Source: Candidatus Sumerlaea chitinivorans (GTDB lineage: Bacteria > Sumerlaeota > Sumerlaeia > Sumerlaeales > Sumerlaeaceae). From it: DNA of 64,000 nt. A program made the translations under genes and the position numbers. Shown here piece after piece: positions 27,171-43,289 of this stretch. Position 1 is the stretch's first letter. Every line of letters starts with the position of its first letter. Location of the stretch: contig CP030759.1 in the NCBI GenBank assembly GCA_003290465.1, positions 2,802,572-2,866,571 on the forward strand, written 5' to 3'. Under the pieces are notes generated by a model. The model was not told where the DNA came from. It ran no database searches and worked only from the letters and a program-made list of their open reading frames with translations.

Positions 27171-28112
27171 TCACCTCAACCTCGCAATTGCATCTGCCAA
27201 AAAACCGAGAATGATGATCTGAATAGCACCCAGCGAAAGGATCGAAATGGTGCCATCCAGAATGTTGCCGTGGCTATCACGAATAAACAGCGCCACATAG
27301 AGCGCCACCGCGAGCATCGCCAAGGCCAGAGGGATGCAGACCCGCATCGGATTGAAAAAAATGATGCTGCGTACCACCGTAAGAAAAAGGTTTTTCGTGT
27401 CCCGCACCGGACGCAACTTCGATCGCCCAATTCGTGGGTGGTAATCAATGGGTAGGTAGTGGACCAATAGATCATTTGACAGATAGGCCAGCGTGATCGT
27501 GGTCGTGAAACTGAAACCACTCGGATAAAGGTTAAAGAACCGCATGGCATCGCTCTTGCGAAACGCACGGAGGCCAGAGTTCAGGTCCGGAATGGGCTTT
27601 TGAGCAAGATAAACCGCCAACCAAGTCAGAAGTCGCTTGGCAGGGCGCCGCGTCCATGGGATATTGACGTCGCTACCGATGCGTGCGCCCACCGCCATAT
27701 CGCAACGCTCAAGTTCCCGCACCAGCGCGTCCATTTGCGCGGCGGGATACGTCCCGTCTCCGTCGGTGATCACGATGATCTCGTGCGAAGCATGACGCAA
27801 GCCCGTCTTGAGCGCTGCGCCATAGCCAAGATTGCCCGGATGCTGAATCACGCGTGCCCCTGCTTGGCGCGCTCGCTCGGCGCTGGCGTCCGTCGAGCCG
27901 TCATCCACCACGAGAATCTCGACCCGCGAGGCAGGTCGTGCGGGCGTTGTCAAGGCGAGGCGCACCTGCTCCACCACTCGCGCGACTCCGTCTTCCTCGT
28001 TGTGAACGGGAATGATCACGCTCACGGGAGCACAACTTAGCACCGCCTCGCCACCATCCGCACTGGCAGAAAATGAAGCTGGCTCCGTCCCCTTGGGCGA
28101 CTCTTCTCTCAT
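27171..28112 (-). CDS. glycosyltransferase family 2 with C-terminal membrane segments
   Basis: About 313 residues from ATG 28112. GT-A motifs: SVIIPVHNEEDGVARVV, ILVVDDGSTDASAE, NLGYGAALKTGLRHA, and the DxD motif in ITDGDGTYPA. LNSGLRAFRKS and the two C-terminal hydrophobic segments (about 250-310) fit membrane-bound polyprenyl-phosphate glycosyltransferases. It would use an NDP-sugar and a polyprenyl-phosphate acceptor. The frame extends to a TTG at 28229, but that part is low in family similarity. It lies between the polysaccharide deacetylase and the DUF4911 gene. Confidence 0.85.
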   Translation of the reverse strand: MREESPKGTEPASFSASADGGEAVLSCAPVSVIIPVHNEEDGVARVVEQVRLALTTPARPASRVEILVVDDGSTDASAERARQAGARVIQHPGNLGYGAALKTGLRHASHEIIVITDGDGTYPAAQMDALVRELERCDMAVGARIGSDVNIPWTRRPAKRLLTWLAVYLAQKPIPDLNSGLRAFRKSDAMRFFNLYPSGFSFTTTITLAYLSNDLLVHYLPIDYHPRIGRSKLRPVRDTKNLFLTVVRSIIFFNPMRVCIPLALAMLAVALYVALFIRDSHGNILDGTISILSLGAIQIIILGFLADAIARLR

Positions 28113-28239
28113 AAGCGAAGCGAACAATGCGCGCGACGACACATGCTTGTCAATGCGCCTTGAGCAAAATTCGCACCGCTTTCCTTGGGCGCGGGGGTGG
28201 GCTGGGCCCAACCGGCTCGAGCCACGCAATAGCCAATGC

Positions 28240-29439
28240 TCAATAGAGCTCGTAATTCTCGACGCGGGAAGAAACCGGCTCGAACCACACCGCGTCGGCG
28301 CTCACAGTGCCATTCGCGGAGTCCGACAGGCGAACCTCCGCGGGCTGCGCAGTAGTGAAGAGCCACTGCCCAAGCAAGTTCCACTGACCACCATTTGCTT
28401 GTTGGTTGACCGTGACAGTTGTCACCCCACCTGCATGGGTGATCTGATACACGGCGTTCGTGGCCCGATCAGGGGCTGCGGTCCAGCGGGCATACACGCG
28501 ATAGTTGCCACTTTGCACCACCTTCGCTGCCCAGCGCACGTAGGCGCTTCCCGTACCCGCGGCTTTTGTGAGCGCGTTCACACCATAAGGTGAGCCCGTC
28601 GTCACGGTGCTCCACGCACCACTTGTCGGCACGACGGTGCAGTTCGGATCGGTGTTATCGAGCGTCCAACCATTGCCCGGCAGCGGCGGCAGCGAAGTAT
28701 ACCCGATCTTGGTTTGAAGCGTGGCTACCGAGGCCCCGTCAATGCCAATACGCGGAATCTCATAGCGGGGCGTTGTGCGATAGGTGAAGGCATTGACCGT
28801 TGTGAAGGCTGCCCGATAACCCGCGTTCTGGCACATCGTCACGTGGGTCGAGTTGTATGCCCCGTACGGATAAGCCAAGTAGCGGCATACTTTCCCCGGC
28901 ATGTTCGCTTCGATCGCCGCCTTCGAACCCGCGATTTCGTCCTGAGCCTGCGAGCTCGAGAGTGTCGTCAAATTCAAATGGTTCTTGGTGTGCGACTCGG
29001 TAAGGACCGCGCCAGAGGTCTCCATCTGCTGGAGTTCCAGCCAGTCGCCGTGGTCGCCGCTCCCCGTCACAACCCCGACGTAGGTCGTGTGCGCGAAATT
29101 GACCGCTTTCATGCCACGCGCCACCAACATGGGCCAGACCTCATCGTACACGGGGATGTAGTTGTCATCCATGGTGATGAGGATTGGCCGAGGCGGAAGC
29201 GGCGTATCGTAATCCATCCAGTCAAGAAGCTCGTCGGGGGTGATGGTGTTATAGCCGTTGTTCTTCAAGAAATCGAGTTGCTGGGCCACGAGAGAGGCCG
29301 AATAGCCGAAACTCGACTGAGCATGAAAGAGCACGACCGGCACCTGCGCTTGGGTCCGCACTTCGCCTCTCAGGATAAATGCAGCCACCAAGGCGCATAA
29401 AACTATGGATTGCCACCGCTGCCACGACGCTCGCTTCAT
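28240..29439 (-). CDS. secreted polysaccharide deacetylase (CE4) with golvesin-like C-terminal domain
   Basis: 399 residues with a signal peptide (about 1-30). The NodB-type domain (about 35-270) carries the metal Asp pair in ILITMDDNYIPVYDEV, the His motif in SHTKNHLNLTTLS and YLAYPYGAYNSTHV. Residues about 280-395 form a golvesin/xanthan-lyase-like beta-sandwich (SGNYRVYARWTAAPDRA, then GQWNLLGQWLFT, ending SADAVWFEP). It should remove N-acetyl groups from an exported glycan. ATG 29439 has AGGA nine bases upstream. First gene of the operon that continues with GT2, DUF4911 and Wzy-TPR. Confidence 0.9.
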   Translation of the reverse strand: MKRASWQRWQSIVLCALVAAFILRGEVRTQAQVPVVLFHAQSSFGYSASLVAQQLDFLKNNGYNTITPDELLDWMDYDTPLPPRPILITMDDNYIPVYDEVWPMLVARGMKAVNFAHTTYVGVVTGSGDHGDWLELQQMETSGAVLTESHTKNHLNLTTLSSSQAQDEIAGSKAAIEANMPGKVCRYLAYPYGAYNSTHVTMCQNAGYRAAFTTVNAFTYRTTPRYEIPRIGIDGASVATLQTKIGYTSLPPLPGNGWTLDNTDPNCTVVPTSGAWSTVTTGSPYGVNALTKAAGTGSAYVRWAAKVVQSGNYRVYARWTAAPDRATNAVYQITHAGGVTTVTVNQQANGGQWNLLGQWLFTTAQPAEVRLSDSANGTVSADAVWFEPVSSRVENYELY

Positions 29440-29442
29440 CAA

Positions 29443-30013
29443 AGCTGTTCCTTTTATACGAATTATTTTATTGTTGGATTACCGCCTTAGCGTAATCTTG
29501 CTCACACACTTCAAGCTGAATCGGCATAAAAAATGTAATAGGTGTGGGGTAAGCCATGACGGCAACGCCTGGCCCCCCTCTCTGGGTGAGCTGCGCGGGA
29601 GAGGGCGGAGCACCCCCGACATTCGCTTATCACGAAAAAAGCGGCCACCACCGCGCCTCGTCCACTAAGCGAGCCAGACGGGTGAGGCCCGAGGGCGGAC
29701 CCAGCCAATGGAAATGAATCACGACGCGATTGAGCCTCTTGGCGCTTTACGTTATGCCCGCCGGCTTCAGGGATCTAATCGACGCGCGTGTTGAGGACAC
29801 GCACCCTCTCGTTAACGGCATGAGGTAGGTACGTTCAGGAAAGTGCGTGCAAGAAGCTGCTACCTCGCCTCGAGAGCTACTGCAACTATCCTTGAACGTC
29901 GCTGGATTCCGACCTCCGGAGGCCGTCCCCGACGCGAACTTCAGGTGCCAGAGGCGCGTGTGGCAGAATTCCCAGAGAAGTCTCCGACAAGCCGCCCAGC
30001 AGCCGTCGGAGGT
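29443..30013. other. 570-base intergenic region between deacetylase and frr
   Basis: No gene is supported. The first 90 bases are AT-rich and should hold the promoter of the minus-strand deacetylase operon, but I cannot pick clear -35/-10 boxes. At the frr end (29982-30011) is a 7-bp perfect stem, listed separately. I found no tRNA. Confidence 0.4.
29982..30011 (-). terminator. hairpin after frr, possible terminator
   Basis: CTCCGAC (29982-29988) pairs perfectly with GTCGGAG (30005-30011), starting three bases after the frr stop codon. There is no T-run, so an intrinsic terminator is only possible, not clear. Confidence 0.35.
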
Positions 30014-30574
30014 TTAAATCTCCATGATTTCTTTTTCTTTGCGGGCAAGCAGTTCGTCGATCTCACCGATGAACTTGTCGGTCATTTCCTGAACCTTATC
30101 AATGGCGCGCTTGCGGTCGTCCTCGGTGATTTCGTGCATTTTTTCGGTCTTTTTGATTTCCTCGTTCGCGTGGCGACGAATGTTGCGCACCGCCACGCGT
30201 CCGTCCTCTGCCATTTTGCGCGCGACCTTCACGAGCTCCTTGCGCCGCTCCTCGGTCAGCGGCGGAATGGTCAGGCGAATTGCCTTTCCGTCGTTGTTCG
30301 GCGTCAGCCCAATGTTTGCAGCCATGATGGCCTTTTCGATCGCCCCGATCATGTTGCGATCAAAGGGCGTGATGAGGATTGTGCGCGAGTCGGGGGTGGA
30401 AATCGTTGCAAGTTGCTTCAAAGCCATCGAGGCCCCGTACGCCTGCACGTGAATATTATCCACGAGCGCCACGGAGGCGCGGCCCGTGCGCAGCGTGCTG
30501 AATTCGTGCTCCACGGCCTCGATCGCTTTGTGCATCTTTTCTTTCGCTTCTTTGTAGATCGCATCGAGTGGCAT
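30014..30574 (-). CDS. frr: ribosome recycling factor
   Basis: 186 residues, the usual length. It begins MPLDAIYKEAKEKMHKAIEAV and has FSTLRTGRASVALVDNIHV, with the conserved RTGRAS segment, LITPFDRNMIGAIEKAI and a long C-terminal helix ending IDELLARKEKEIMEI. RRF splits post-termination ribosomes together with EF-G. AGGAG lies ten bases before the ATG. It starts five bases after the pyrH stop, giving the common pyrH-frr pair. Confidence 0.98.
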   Translation of the reverse strand: MPLDAIYKEAKEKMHKAIEAVEHEFSTLRTGRASVALVDNIHVQAYGASMALKQLATISTPDSRTILITPFDRNMIGAIEKAIMAANIGLTPNNDGKAIRLTIPPLTEERRKELVKVARKMAEDGRVAVRNIRRHANEEIKKTEKMHEITEDDRKRAIDKVQEMTDKFIGEIDELLARKEKEIMEI

Positions 30575-30579
30575 AGGTC

Positions 30580-31311
30580 TCAGTCTCCTTCGACAATCGT
30601 TCCGATTTTCTCACCCATCAGCACCCGCCGCGTGTTACCCGGCTCGTGCAAATTATACACAATAATGGGAATGGCGTTCTCACGGCACAAGGAAATTGCA
30701 GTAGCATCCATCACCCGCAAATTGCGCGTGAGCGTCTCCTGGTAGGAAATTCTCTCATAGCGCTGCGCGTTAGGGTCGCGGCGCGGATCCGCCGTGTAAA
30801 CGCCATCGACATTGGTCGCCTTCAGGATGACCTCCGCGTTGATTTCGGCGCCCCGCAGTGCCGCTGCCGTGTCCGTCGTGAAGAAGGGGTTGCCCGTGCC
30901 GCACGCGAAAATGACCACGCGCCCCTTCTCCAAATGGCGAATGGCGCGGCGGCGAATATAGCTTTCCGCGACCTCCTTGATCTCAAGGGCGCTCAGAACC
31001 CGCGTCTCCAGCCCCTCCTGCTCGAATACCGCCTGAAGAGCCATCGCATTGATCATTGTGGCCAGCATCCCCATGTAGTCGCCGACCGCGCGGTCGATCT
31101 CTTGGAGTTGCCCGCCACGAACAAAGTTCCCGCCGCCGATGACAACTCCAAGTTGCACCCCGAGGTCAGCGACCACCTCGTGCACCTCGCACGCGAGTCG
31201 GCGAAGAAAGCCGTAATCAATCCCGAAGTCTTGGTCGCCTTTAAGCGCCTCACCGGATATTTTCAAAAGGACACGCCGCCACCGCGGCGTCGGACTTGCT
31301 TCCGAGTTCAT
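30580..31311 (-). CDS. pyrH: UMP kinase
   Basis: About 243 residues. Amino acid kinase fold with [13 protein letters not shown] at the N-terminus, [25 protein letters not shown] and [18 protein letters not shown], all diagnostic of bacterial PyrH. It phosphorylates UMP to UDP. ATG 31311 fits family length; the frame extends to 31338. The usual upstream rpsB-tsf genes are absent: instead the distal end of the CRISPR array lies 131 bases upstream on the same transcribed strand. I see no good promoter in that gap. Confidence 0.98.
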   Translation of the reverse strand: MNSEASPTPRWRRVLLKISGEALKGDQDFGIDYGFLRRLACEVHEVVADLGVQLGVVIGGGNFVRGGQLQEIDRAVGDYMGMLATMINAMALQAVFEQEGLETRVLSALEIKEVAESYIRRRAIRHLEKGRVVIFACGTGNPFFTTDTAAALRGAEINAEVILKATNVDGVYTADPRRDPNAQRYERISYQETLTRNLRVMDATAISLCRENAIPIIVYNLHEPGNTRRVLMGEKIGTIVEGD

Positions 31312-31442
31312 GACTCCCACACCTTCCCCACCCACCACCCGTGGTCAAGCTCAAACGCACTGGGCCCGAGCCACCGATCGCCAAGCCGCATGACGCGCGC
31401 CTCGTTTCGCAAGTGTTTCGCCCATTTGCTCGCCGCCCCCCG
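31312..31442. other. gap between CRISPR array and pyrH
   Basis: 131 bases. Read on the minus strand it has neither a T-run terminator after the array nor recognisable -35/-10 boxes for pyrH. Nothing else seen. Confidence 0.4.
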
Positions 31443-38327
<6,885 letters not shown>

Positions 38328-38550
38328 TGGGTGCTTCTAACCCCAGTATTATCAGTTGCGATTTGGGCATTTTGCGCAGACCCCGTCAAGAAAAATCGTC
38401 CGATTCCATGTTTTTTGCATCAAAAAGCCGTAGAAGATTGATAATAGAAGCTTTACGCTTTGCGCAGACCTCGTTTTGGGAGTAAAGCCCACAAAATATT
38501 GATTTGCAATAGCTTATGGCGCAAAATCCGCCCCAATCGTTTCCGCACAC
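38328..38550 (-). promoter_or_regulatory. CRISPR leader region
   Basis: Directly beyond the last intact repeat the composition changes to AT-rich, with TTTTTTGCATCAAAAA and several A/T runs, unlike the array and the coding DNA to the right. A 12-base direct repeat TTTGCGCAGACC occurs at 38371-38382 and 38459-38470, 88 bases apart and 44 and 132 bases from the first repeat. These features fit a leader carrying the array promoter and adaptation signals. I cannot assign exact promoter boxes. Confidence 0.7.
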
Positions 38551-38791
38551 TTGGGGTCGGCGCAGAAGGTGATTCAAAGTTTGTGTGGATTCTTCCAACG
38601 GAATACCGGTGGACACTTAGGGACGTGTGGGAGCGAGGCCGCGTCGTCCTTAAGGATGCCGCCAAAGCGCACCGACCGGGGTGCGGCAATGGGGCGTGCC
38701 TCCGTCTCGGGGAATGGTGCATGCAGAATGGTTCGGATTGGGTCGAGGGGTTCAGGGCCTTGGAGAGGTCCCCAAGCAGAGGTGGCGTGCC
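38551..38791. other. non-coding stretch between leader and disordered-protein gene
   Basis: About 240 bases after the leader. Plus-strand open frames here are antisense shadows of the gene at 38792-39940 or have no protein character. No cas remnant, terminator or tRNA recognised. Confidence 0.35.
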
Positions 38792-39940
38792 TCAGGGTTC
38801 GTGGGGAGTCTCACTTGAGCGGCGCGGCAGGCGGATTCTTACGGGCGTTTGGGTGGGTGTTTCGGGGGCGGCAGCTTCGGAGGGCTCGGTGGGCCCCGTC
38901 GGTTGCACGTCGTACAGGGAACCAATTTTCTGTCGCTGCCTACTCGGATCTCTGCCGCTTGTCGGGCTCGCTGTTGGCTTTGCACCTCGACCGGTTGGGG
39001 CGGCTGCGGCGGCCACGGATTCTTTGTCCTCGGCGGTACCATCCGTGGAAGTTGGTATCCTGTTCACTTTTGACCGCTGAGGCTCCGGAGTGGCGGTGAA
39101 ACTTGCCTTGGACGCTTGGCCATGTGGATCGTACCCGATGGGTTGCACAAGTTCCTCTGGCTGATCGTTGCTCATGCGCTTCGGCTTGGGCAAGCCTTCG
39201 GGAGCAAGGTGAGTCACGGGGGCTGGTTGGGGAGAGGTCCTCTTTTCGGTGCGTTGCTGCGGTTGGGCGAGGCCGGATGCATCCGAAGCAGGGGCGGCGC
39301 CCTGAGCGCTCGTGTTTGGAGTTGCAAAGACCGAGGCGCTACCGTCGTTGGCGCGTGTTGTGGAGCTGGAGTGAGCCGAGGTAGGCTCCTCGGTGGGTCT
39401 GTGCCCCGCAGTTCCTTTCTTTGCGTCGGCGTTTCCTGCGGCTGAGGGACTGAAGGCTGTCTGCGTGCGCGATTCATTGGACGTAGGCTTCGCAGCGGGG
39501 GGCTGTTCAGCTACGTCGTGTGAGGTCATGGGCCTTGCCGTCTCTGCCTGCGTCTGCGCACTGGCTGCCTGGGAAGCGGGCTGGCTTGGTTGAGAGGGCA
39601 CGGCAGGCGTGGGAGTGGGCGCAGCAAGGGATCCATTTTGCTGTGTTCCGCCGGGGATGGAGTCGGGGGGTGTCTTCCCGGTTTCTTTGTCGAGGGCGGA
39701 GTGTTGCGATTGGGGACGAAGCCGGCTCAGTTCGCTCTCGAGTCGCTGAGACTTTTGGAAGTAGTAATACATGAGCGCGGTCGAGAGGAGCAGCAGGATG
39801 AAAAGAAAAAACGAGAAGACGCCGCCGCGCTGCCGCGAACGAGCGAAGCGAATCCCGCGCTTGGGCAATGCGCTGCGGGGGGCTGTTCGGCGGCGACACG
39901 CACCAGCGAGAAAGTCCGCGCTTGATCGAGGGGTTCCCAT
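38792..39940 (-). CDS. single-pass membrane protein with long disordered region, unknown
   Basis: 382 residues. A basic N-terminus is followed by one membrane helix (FSFFLFILLLLSTALMYYYF, about residues 43-62). The remaining 310 residues are low-complexity Pro/Ser/Thr/Ala/Gln with scattered charges and no fold I recognise. The layout, inside-short and outside-long, is that of a cell-envelope linker. It starts six bases after the stop of the sugar transferase gene, so the two are cotranscribed. The gene's compositional bias makes long antisense open frames, which I take as artefacts. Confidence 0.6.
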   Translation of the reverse strand: MGTPRSSADFLAGACRRRTAPRSALPKRGIRFARSRQRGGVFSFFLFILLLLSTALMYYYFQKSQRLESELSRLRPQSQHSALDKETGKTPPDSIPGGTQQNGSLAAPTPTPAVPSQPSQPASQAASAQTQAETARPMTSHDVAEQPPAAKPTSNESRTQTAFSPSAAGNADAKKGTAGHRPTEEPTSAHSSSTTRANDGSASVFATPNTSAQGAAPASDASGLAQPQQRTEKRTSPQPAPVTHLAPEGLPKPKRMSNDQPEELVQPIGYDPHGQASKASFTATPEPQRSKVNRIPTSTDGTAEDKESVAAAAAPTGRGAKPTASPTSGRDPSRQRQKIGSLYDVQPTGPTEPSEAAAPETPTQTPVRIRLPRRSSETPHEP

Positions 39941-39946
39941 CGCCCG

Positions 39947-41344
39947 TTAGAACGCCCCCTTCCCGAAAATGACGGCCGGAATAGTTTTCAGAAGGATGAC
40001 GATGTCAAAAAACAGGCTTTGGTTCTTGATATAGTAGAAATCGTACTCGAGGTTGAGGGCGAGGGGGAGGTTTTTGCGTCCGACGATTTGCCAAAGTCCG
40101 GTAACGCCGGGTTTGACGTCGAGGCGGCGACGCTGCCACTCTTCGTATTGTTCCACTAAGAAAGGCATCTCCGGCCGCGGCCCGACCATGCTCATTTCGC
40201 CTTTAAGCACGTTGAAGAGCTGTGGGAATTCATCAATAGAGTAGCGGCGCAGCCAGCGTCCGACGCGGGTGATGCGCGGATCGTTGGGATCCGTCGGCGC
40301 GGGGGCGTAAGGGTCGGCGTCCACGTGCATCGTGCGGAACTTATACATCATGAAGGGCTTACCGCCTTTACCCACGCGCAGGTGCCGGAAGAGCACCGGC
40401 CCGCGCGAGTCCAGGCGGATGGCAATGGCCACCCCGATCATGAGTGGAGCAAAAACCACAAGCAGGAAGCTTGCGACGACGAGATCCAGCAGTCGCTTGA
40501 GCAGCGCTTGCACGAAAGGCATTTCCGTGTTGCGCAGGTGGATGACCGGCACTTCGTCGATCACGTCGATGCGCACTTGCGAAGTGATCACCTCGAATAG
40601 GTTCGTGACGATCTTGAACTGGACTCCCAGATCCTCGCACTGCACAATTAGGTTCATCATTTCGTTTTGAGGCATTTTGGGCACGGCGAGGAAAACCTGT
40701 TCGACCGGGTGACTCCGCAGGATTTTCGTGAGCTCGCGGGTGGAACCGAGCACAGGAAAACCGCTGATCGATCGGCGCAGCTTACGCCGAGGATGGGGAT
40801 CCACAAAACCCACCAAGCGGTAGCCGCCCTCAGGATGGTTGAGGATGCGGTCCATTACGCGTCGTGCCGTGCGTCCTACCCCGATCACGAGGATGTTGAT
40901 GACACCGATCCCCTTAAGCACCTGCGCTTGCTTCCATGCCTTGAGCATGGACCTCGATAGGTACAACCACCAGAAGTAGCAGAACGAGGAGGTCAGGAGG
41001 ACGAAGCGGCCGATATCCCATTGCTTAAAGAGATAGGCGAGCGCCAGAGAGCCCACCAGCCCAGCGATGAAGGTTTTCAGGATGCGCGAGATCTGGTTGA
41101 GCCCCGTTAGTTTTTCGCGGTGTTCAAAGTTGCCGTAATACCATTCGCAAAGCAGCCAGTAGGGGAGATAGACCTGCAGGGCATAAATGTAGGGGCGCAC
41201 CGGATTGATGGGTTTGTACCACAAGCCGAGATCTGCCAAATGATCTCGCAGGTAGTACATGGCAAACCAAATCGTGGTGAAAGCCGCGATGTCGGCCACC
41301 ACGAGTGCAGCCGTAAGATAATGGCTGTTGAGCAAACGCTTCAT
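39947..41344 (-). CDS. polyprenyl glycosylphosphotransferase (WbaP/WcaJ-like)
   Basis: 465 residues: four N-terminal membrane segments, a CoA-binding-like Rossmann region (INILVIGVGRTARRVMDRIL, about 155-280), a fifth membrane segment, and the bacterial sugar transferase domain. The latter has RHLRVGKGGKPFMMYKFRTM, RRYSIDEFPQLFNVLKGEM with the catalytic Asp-Glu, SMVGPRPE and VKPGVTGLWQ. It transfers a sugar-1-phosphate to undecaprenyl phosphate, the first step of a repeat-unit polysaccharide. It is far from the Wzm/Wzt block but probably starts one of the glycans made by these loci (inference). Confidence 0.93.
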   Translation of the reverse strand: MKRLLNSHYLTAALVVADIAAFTTIWFAMYYLRDHLADLGLWYKPINPVRPYIYALQVYLPYWLLCEWYYGNFEHREKLTGLNQISRILKTFIAGLVGSLALAYLFKQWDIGRFVLLTSSFCYFWWLYLSRSMLKAWKQAQVLKGIGVINILVIGVGRTARRVMDRILNHPEGGYRLVGFVDPHPRRKLRRSISGFPVLGSTRELTKILRSHPVEQVFLAVPKMPQNEMMNLIVQCEDLGVQFKIVTNLFEVITSQVRIDVIDEVPVIHLRNTEMPFVQALLKRLLDLVVASFLLVVFAPLMIGVAIAIRLDSRGPVLFRHLRVGKGGKPFMMYKFRTMHVDADPYAPAPTDPNDPRITRVGRWLRRYSIDEFPQLFNVLKGEMSMVGPRPEMPFLVEQYEEWQRRRLDVKPGVTGLWQIVGRKNLPLALNLEYDFYYIKNQSLFFDIVILLKTIPAVIFGKGAF

Positions 41345-41621
41345 CGCCTATTGTACCGGTTAATCCTTCATTCCTGCGGGCTCAACCCAAATCTACACAC
41401 GAAGCCACGAGCGAACTCATGGGCAAGGCAAGAATTCGATGGATACCGGGAAAAGAAGACGAATTTAGTTCCGTTTCGCACGTAAATCACGACGGAACGC
41501 TGCGCTGGATATTGCTGTTCGTGCATCAGCTGAGGTGGACTCAGCACAGAGCGTGAAGCTCTCGAAAGAAGCGCGGCGCCCGAGCAAGTCACCAAACGAG
41601 AGATTCTAAGAGGGTGGTTGT
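41345..41621. other. divergent intergenic region
   Basis: 277 bases between the sugar transferase start (minus) and the Rieske gene start (plus). It must contain at least one promoter in each direction, but I see no convincing boxes and no structured element. Confidence 0.3.
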
Positions 41622-41930
41622 ATGGCAAACTTCGTGAAAGTTGCAACTCATGGGGAGCTCAAGCCCGGAGAGGGCAAATCCCTGTTGGTTGAAAATGTTC
41701 CGATCGCGCTATTTTACGTCGGGGATAAGTACTATGCGATCGAGGACACGTGCTGCCACCGCGGCGGCCCGTTGGGTGAAGGTTCGGTCGACGGACTGAG
41801 TGTGGCGTGTCCTTGGCACGGTTGGGAGTTTGATCTCGTGACAGGGGAATGCCGCACGAATCCCGGGGCGCGCCAACGCACCTACGAAGTCAAAGTCGAA
41901 GGCAACGACATTTTGGTGGGGCTTGAATAG
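41622..41930 (+). CDS. Rieske-type [2Fe-2S] ferredoxin (NirD-like)
   Basis: 102 residues, a complete small Rieske domain. The two cluster-binding boxes are present: CCHRGGPLGEG (C-x-H) and CPWHGWEFD (C-x2-H). The rest (ALFYVGDKYYAIED, TGECRTNPGA) follows the NirD/ferredoxin-component pattern. It should carry electrons for an oxygenase or reductase, but no such partner is adjacent. An RBS-like GAGGG lies before the ATG. A second Rieske protein is encoded convergently at 42290-42655. Confidence 0.9.
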   Translation: MANFVKVATHGELKPGEGKSLLVENVPIALFYVGDKYYAIEDTCCHRGGPLGEGSVDGLSVACPWHGWEFDLVTGECRTNPGARQRTYEVKVEGNDILVGLE

Positions 41931-42289
41931 AACCCACCGACCTCCCACGCGCTATGGATTGGCCCCCTGACCCTCTGCCGGAGTTAGGACTGACCCCGAT
42001 GAAAAGATGGTAACCAATCGTGCGAACAGCCTCGGGCAAGGGGAGCGATGGAGTGGTGTTGAACGCAGCGTGGTATTCGGGCACGATTGTGCCTCGCCGA
42101 CCAATCCCCTCACCTGAGGCGGTAGGGCAGGAAACAGGACACTTGAGATCCTTCGTACTCTTAGCGTGCTCGTGCGGTCTTGGTTGCCCAAGCTTTTGCT
42201 CTCACAGCGGATCTTTTGTCCTCTTATTCTACGCGGGGAAACGCGAAGCAATGAGTGGACGAATGGGGCGTGTGTCTCGCTGGGTTTAG
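41931..42289. other. convergent intergenic region
   Basis: About 360 bases between two convergent Rieske genes. No gene, clear terminator or structured RNA recognised. Confidence 0.3.
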
Positions 42290-42655
42290 CTACTCAAGCT
42301 CCACATCTTCTTCGGGCGGCAACTCGACATAAACGCAGCCGTCGGTCAACCGCGTCTGCAGCGGTTTGAGGCTCGCTCCGGCACACGGCCCTGCGACACA
42401 TTTCCCCGTTGCAGGCTCAAACATTGCTCCGTGGTTCCGACAGACGAGAAGCTGCATTTCTGCATCGAAGAACTCCCCATCCCCGTAATCGAGGGTCAGC
42501 GGTTGGTGGGGGCATTGATTGAGATAGGCGTAGAGCTGGCCACGGAAACGAATGACGAAACCTTCCCCCAACCATCCAGAAGAGCTCCGCCAACTAAATG
42601 TGCGGGCGTGGCCCTCGCCGATTTCGTGCTCAGGGCAGACGTAGAGCGAGTGCAT
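42290..42655 (-). CDS. Rieske-type [2Fe-2S] protein
   Basis: 121 residues with the Rieske ligand boxes CPHQPL (C-x-H) and CRNHGAMFEP (C-x2-H), followed by TGKCVAGPCAGASL, a turn common in small Rieske proteins of the '(2Fe-2S)-binding' group. The acidic tail ends EEDVELE. AAGGTG lies nine bases before the ATG. It is the last gene of the DUF116-moaD-moaE-unknown operon (16 bases after the preceding stop). It probably acts as an electron carrier. Confidence 0.85.
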   Translation of the reverse strand: MHSLYVCPEHEIGEGHARTFSWRSSSGWLGEGFVIRFRGQLYAYLNQCPHQPLTLDYGDGEFFDAEMQLLVCRNHGAMFEPATGKCVAGPCAGASLKPLQTRLTDGCVYVELPPEEDVELE

Positions 42656-42671
42656 TTAAAACTTCACCTTT

Positions 42672-43289
42672 TTAAGGCTTCTCACGATCTTCGGCTCGCC
42701 GTTTGGTTTTGCGTCGGTCGCGTCCGCCATAACGTTTGTTTTGGAAGATGAGCTCCACCTTTAGGCGCCGGTCGTGATGAGCTCGACGTCGGTCGCGACC
42801 GGAACGGCGATCCGGACCAACGTAAGTGGCGGTGACGATAAATTTTCGCTCGCCGGTGGCATTTGGGGATGGGCTGGCGGCGGGAGAAGATGGGCCGCTT
42901 GTTGGTGCTGGTGGTGGACTCATGCTCGAGGAGGGGGATACGGCGGATGAGGCCCGCTTAGCATTCGGATCACCAATTCCCGCCTCAGGCCGTTTGGGTA
43001 AGGCTTGAGAGCGCGTGTCTCCCATCAAACGCCGTAGCAACATCGCAGCTTTTGCGGCTTCCACTTCAGCCGGAGAGCGATGGGAGCGCACCATCTCCAG
43101 GAAAAACGCGACGCCGTATTGGAAAATGAACGCCTTAAGCGTTTCGTGTTGCGCACTAATGGAGCCTGAGGGAGGAAGCTGAAGACGCGCGAGGAGGGCA
43201 GAGATATCGCCACTCGTCGCGGCACAACGTCGCACTTCTTCGCAAACCTCGCGGCCGAATGGGGCATAGATCTCGTCAATGGATCGCAT
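42672..43289 (-). CDS. unknown protein with helical N-terminus and basic GPDRR-type C-terminus
   Basis: 205 residues from ATG 43289, fixed by the RBS GGAGGAAAA just upstream; it overlaps the moaE 3' end by 14 bases. The N-terminal 100 residues are predicted helical (MRSIDEIYAPFGREVCEEV and FFLEMVRSHRSPAEVEAAKA). A Ser/Pro-rich linker follows. The C-terminus is very basic with two related motifs, VGPDRRSGRDRR and YGGRDRRKTKRR. I do not recognise the family. The basic tail could bind nucleic acid or a nucleotide second messenger (guess). Confidence 0.7.
   Translation of the reverse strand: MRSIDEIYAPFGREVCEEVRRCAATSGDISALLARLQLPPSGSISAQHETLKAFIFQYGVAFFLEMVRSHRSPAEVEAAKAAMLLRRLMGDTRSQALPKRPEAGIGDPNAKRASSAVSPSSSMSPPPAPTSGPSSPAASPSPNATGERKFIVTATYVGPDRRSGRDRRRAHHDRRLKVELIFQNKRYGGRDRRKTKRRAEDREKP

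Noticed and set aside
29843-30745. 300-residue plus-strand frame
   Set aside because: Antisense to frr and the end of pyrH, both certain.
38460-39099. Plus-strand frames of 182 and 206 residues next to the CRISPR leader, considered as possible cas or adaptation genes
   Set aside because: They overlap antisense to the disordered-protein gene and carry no Cas motif.
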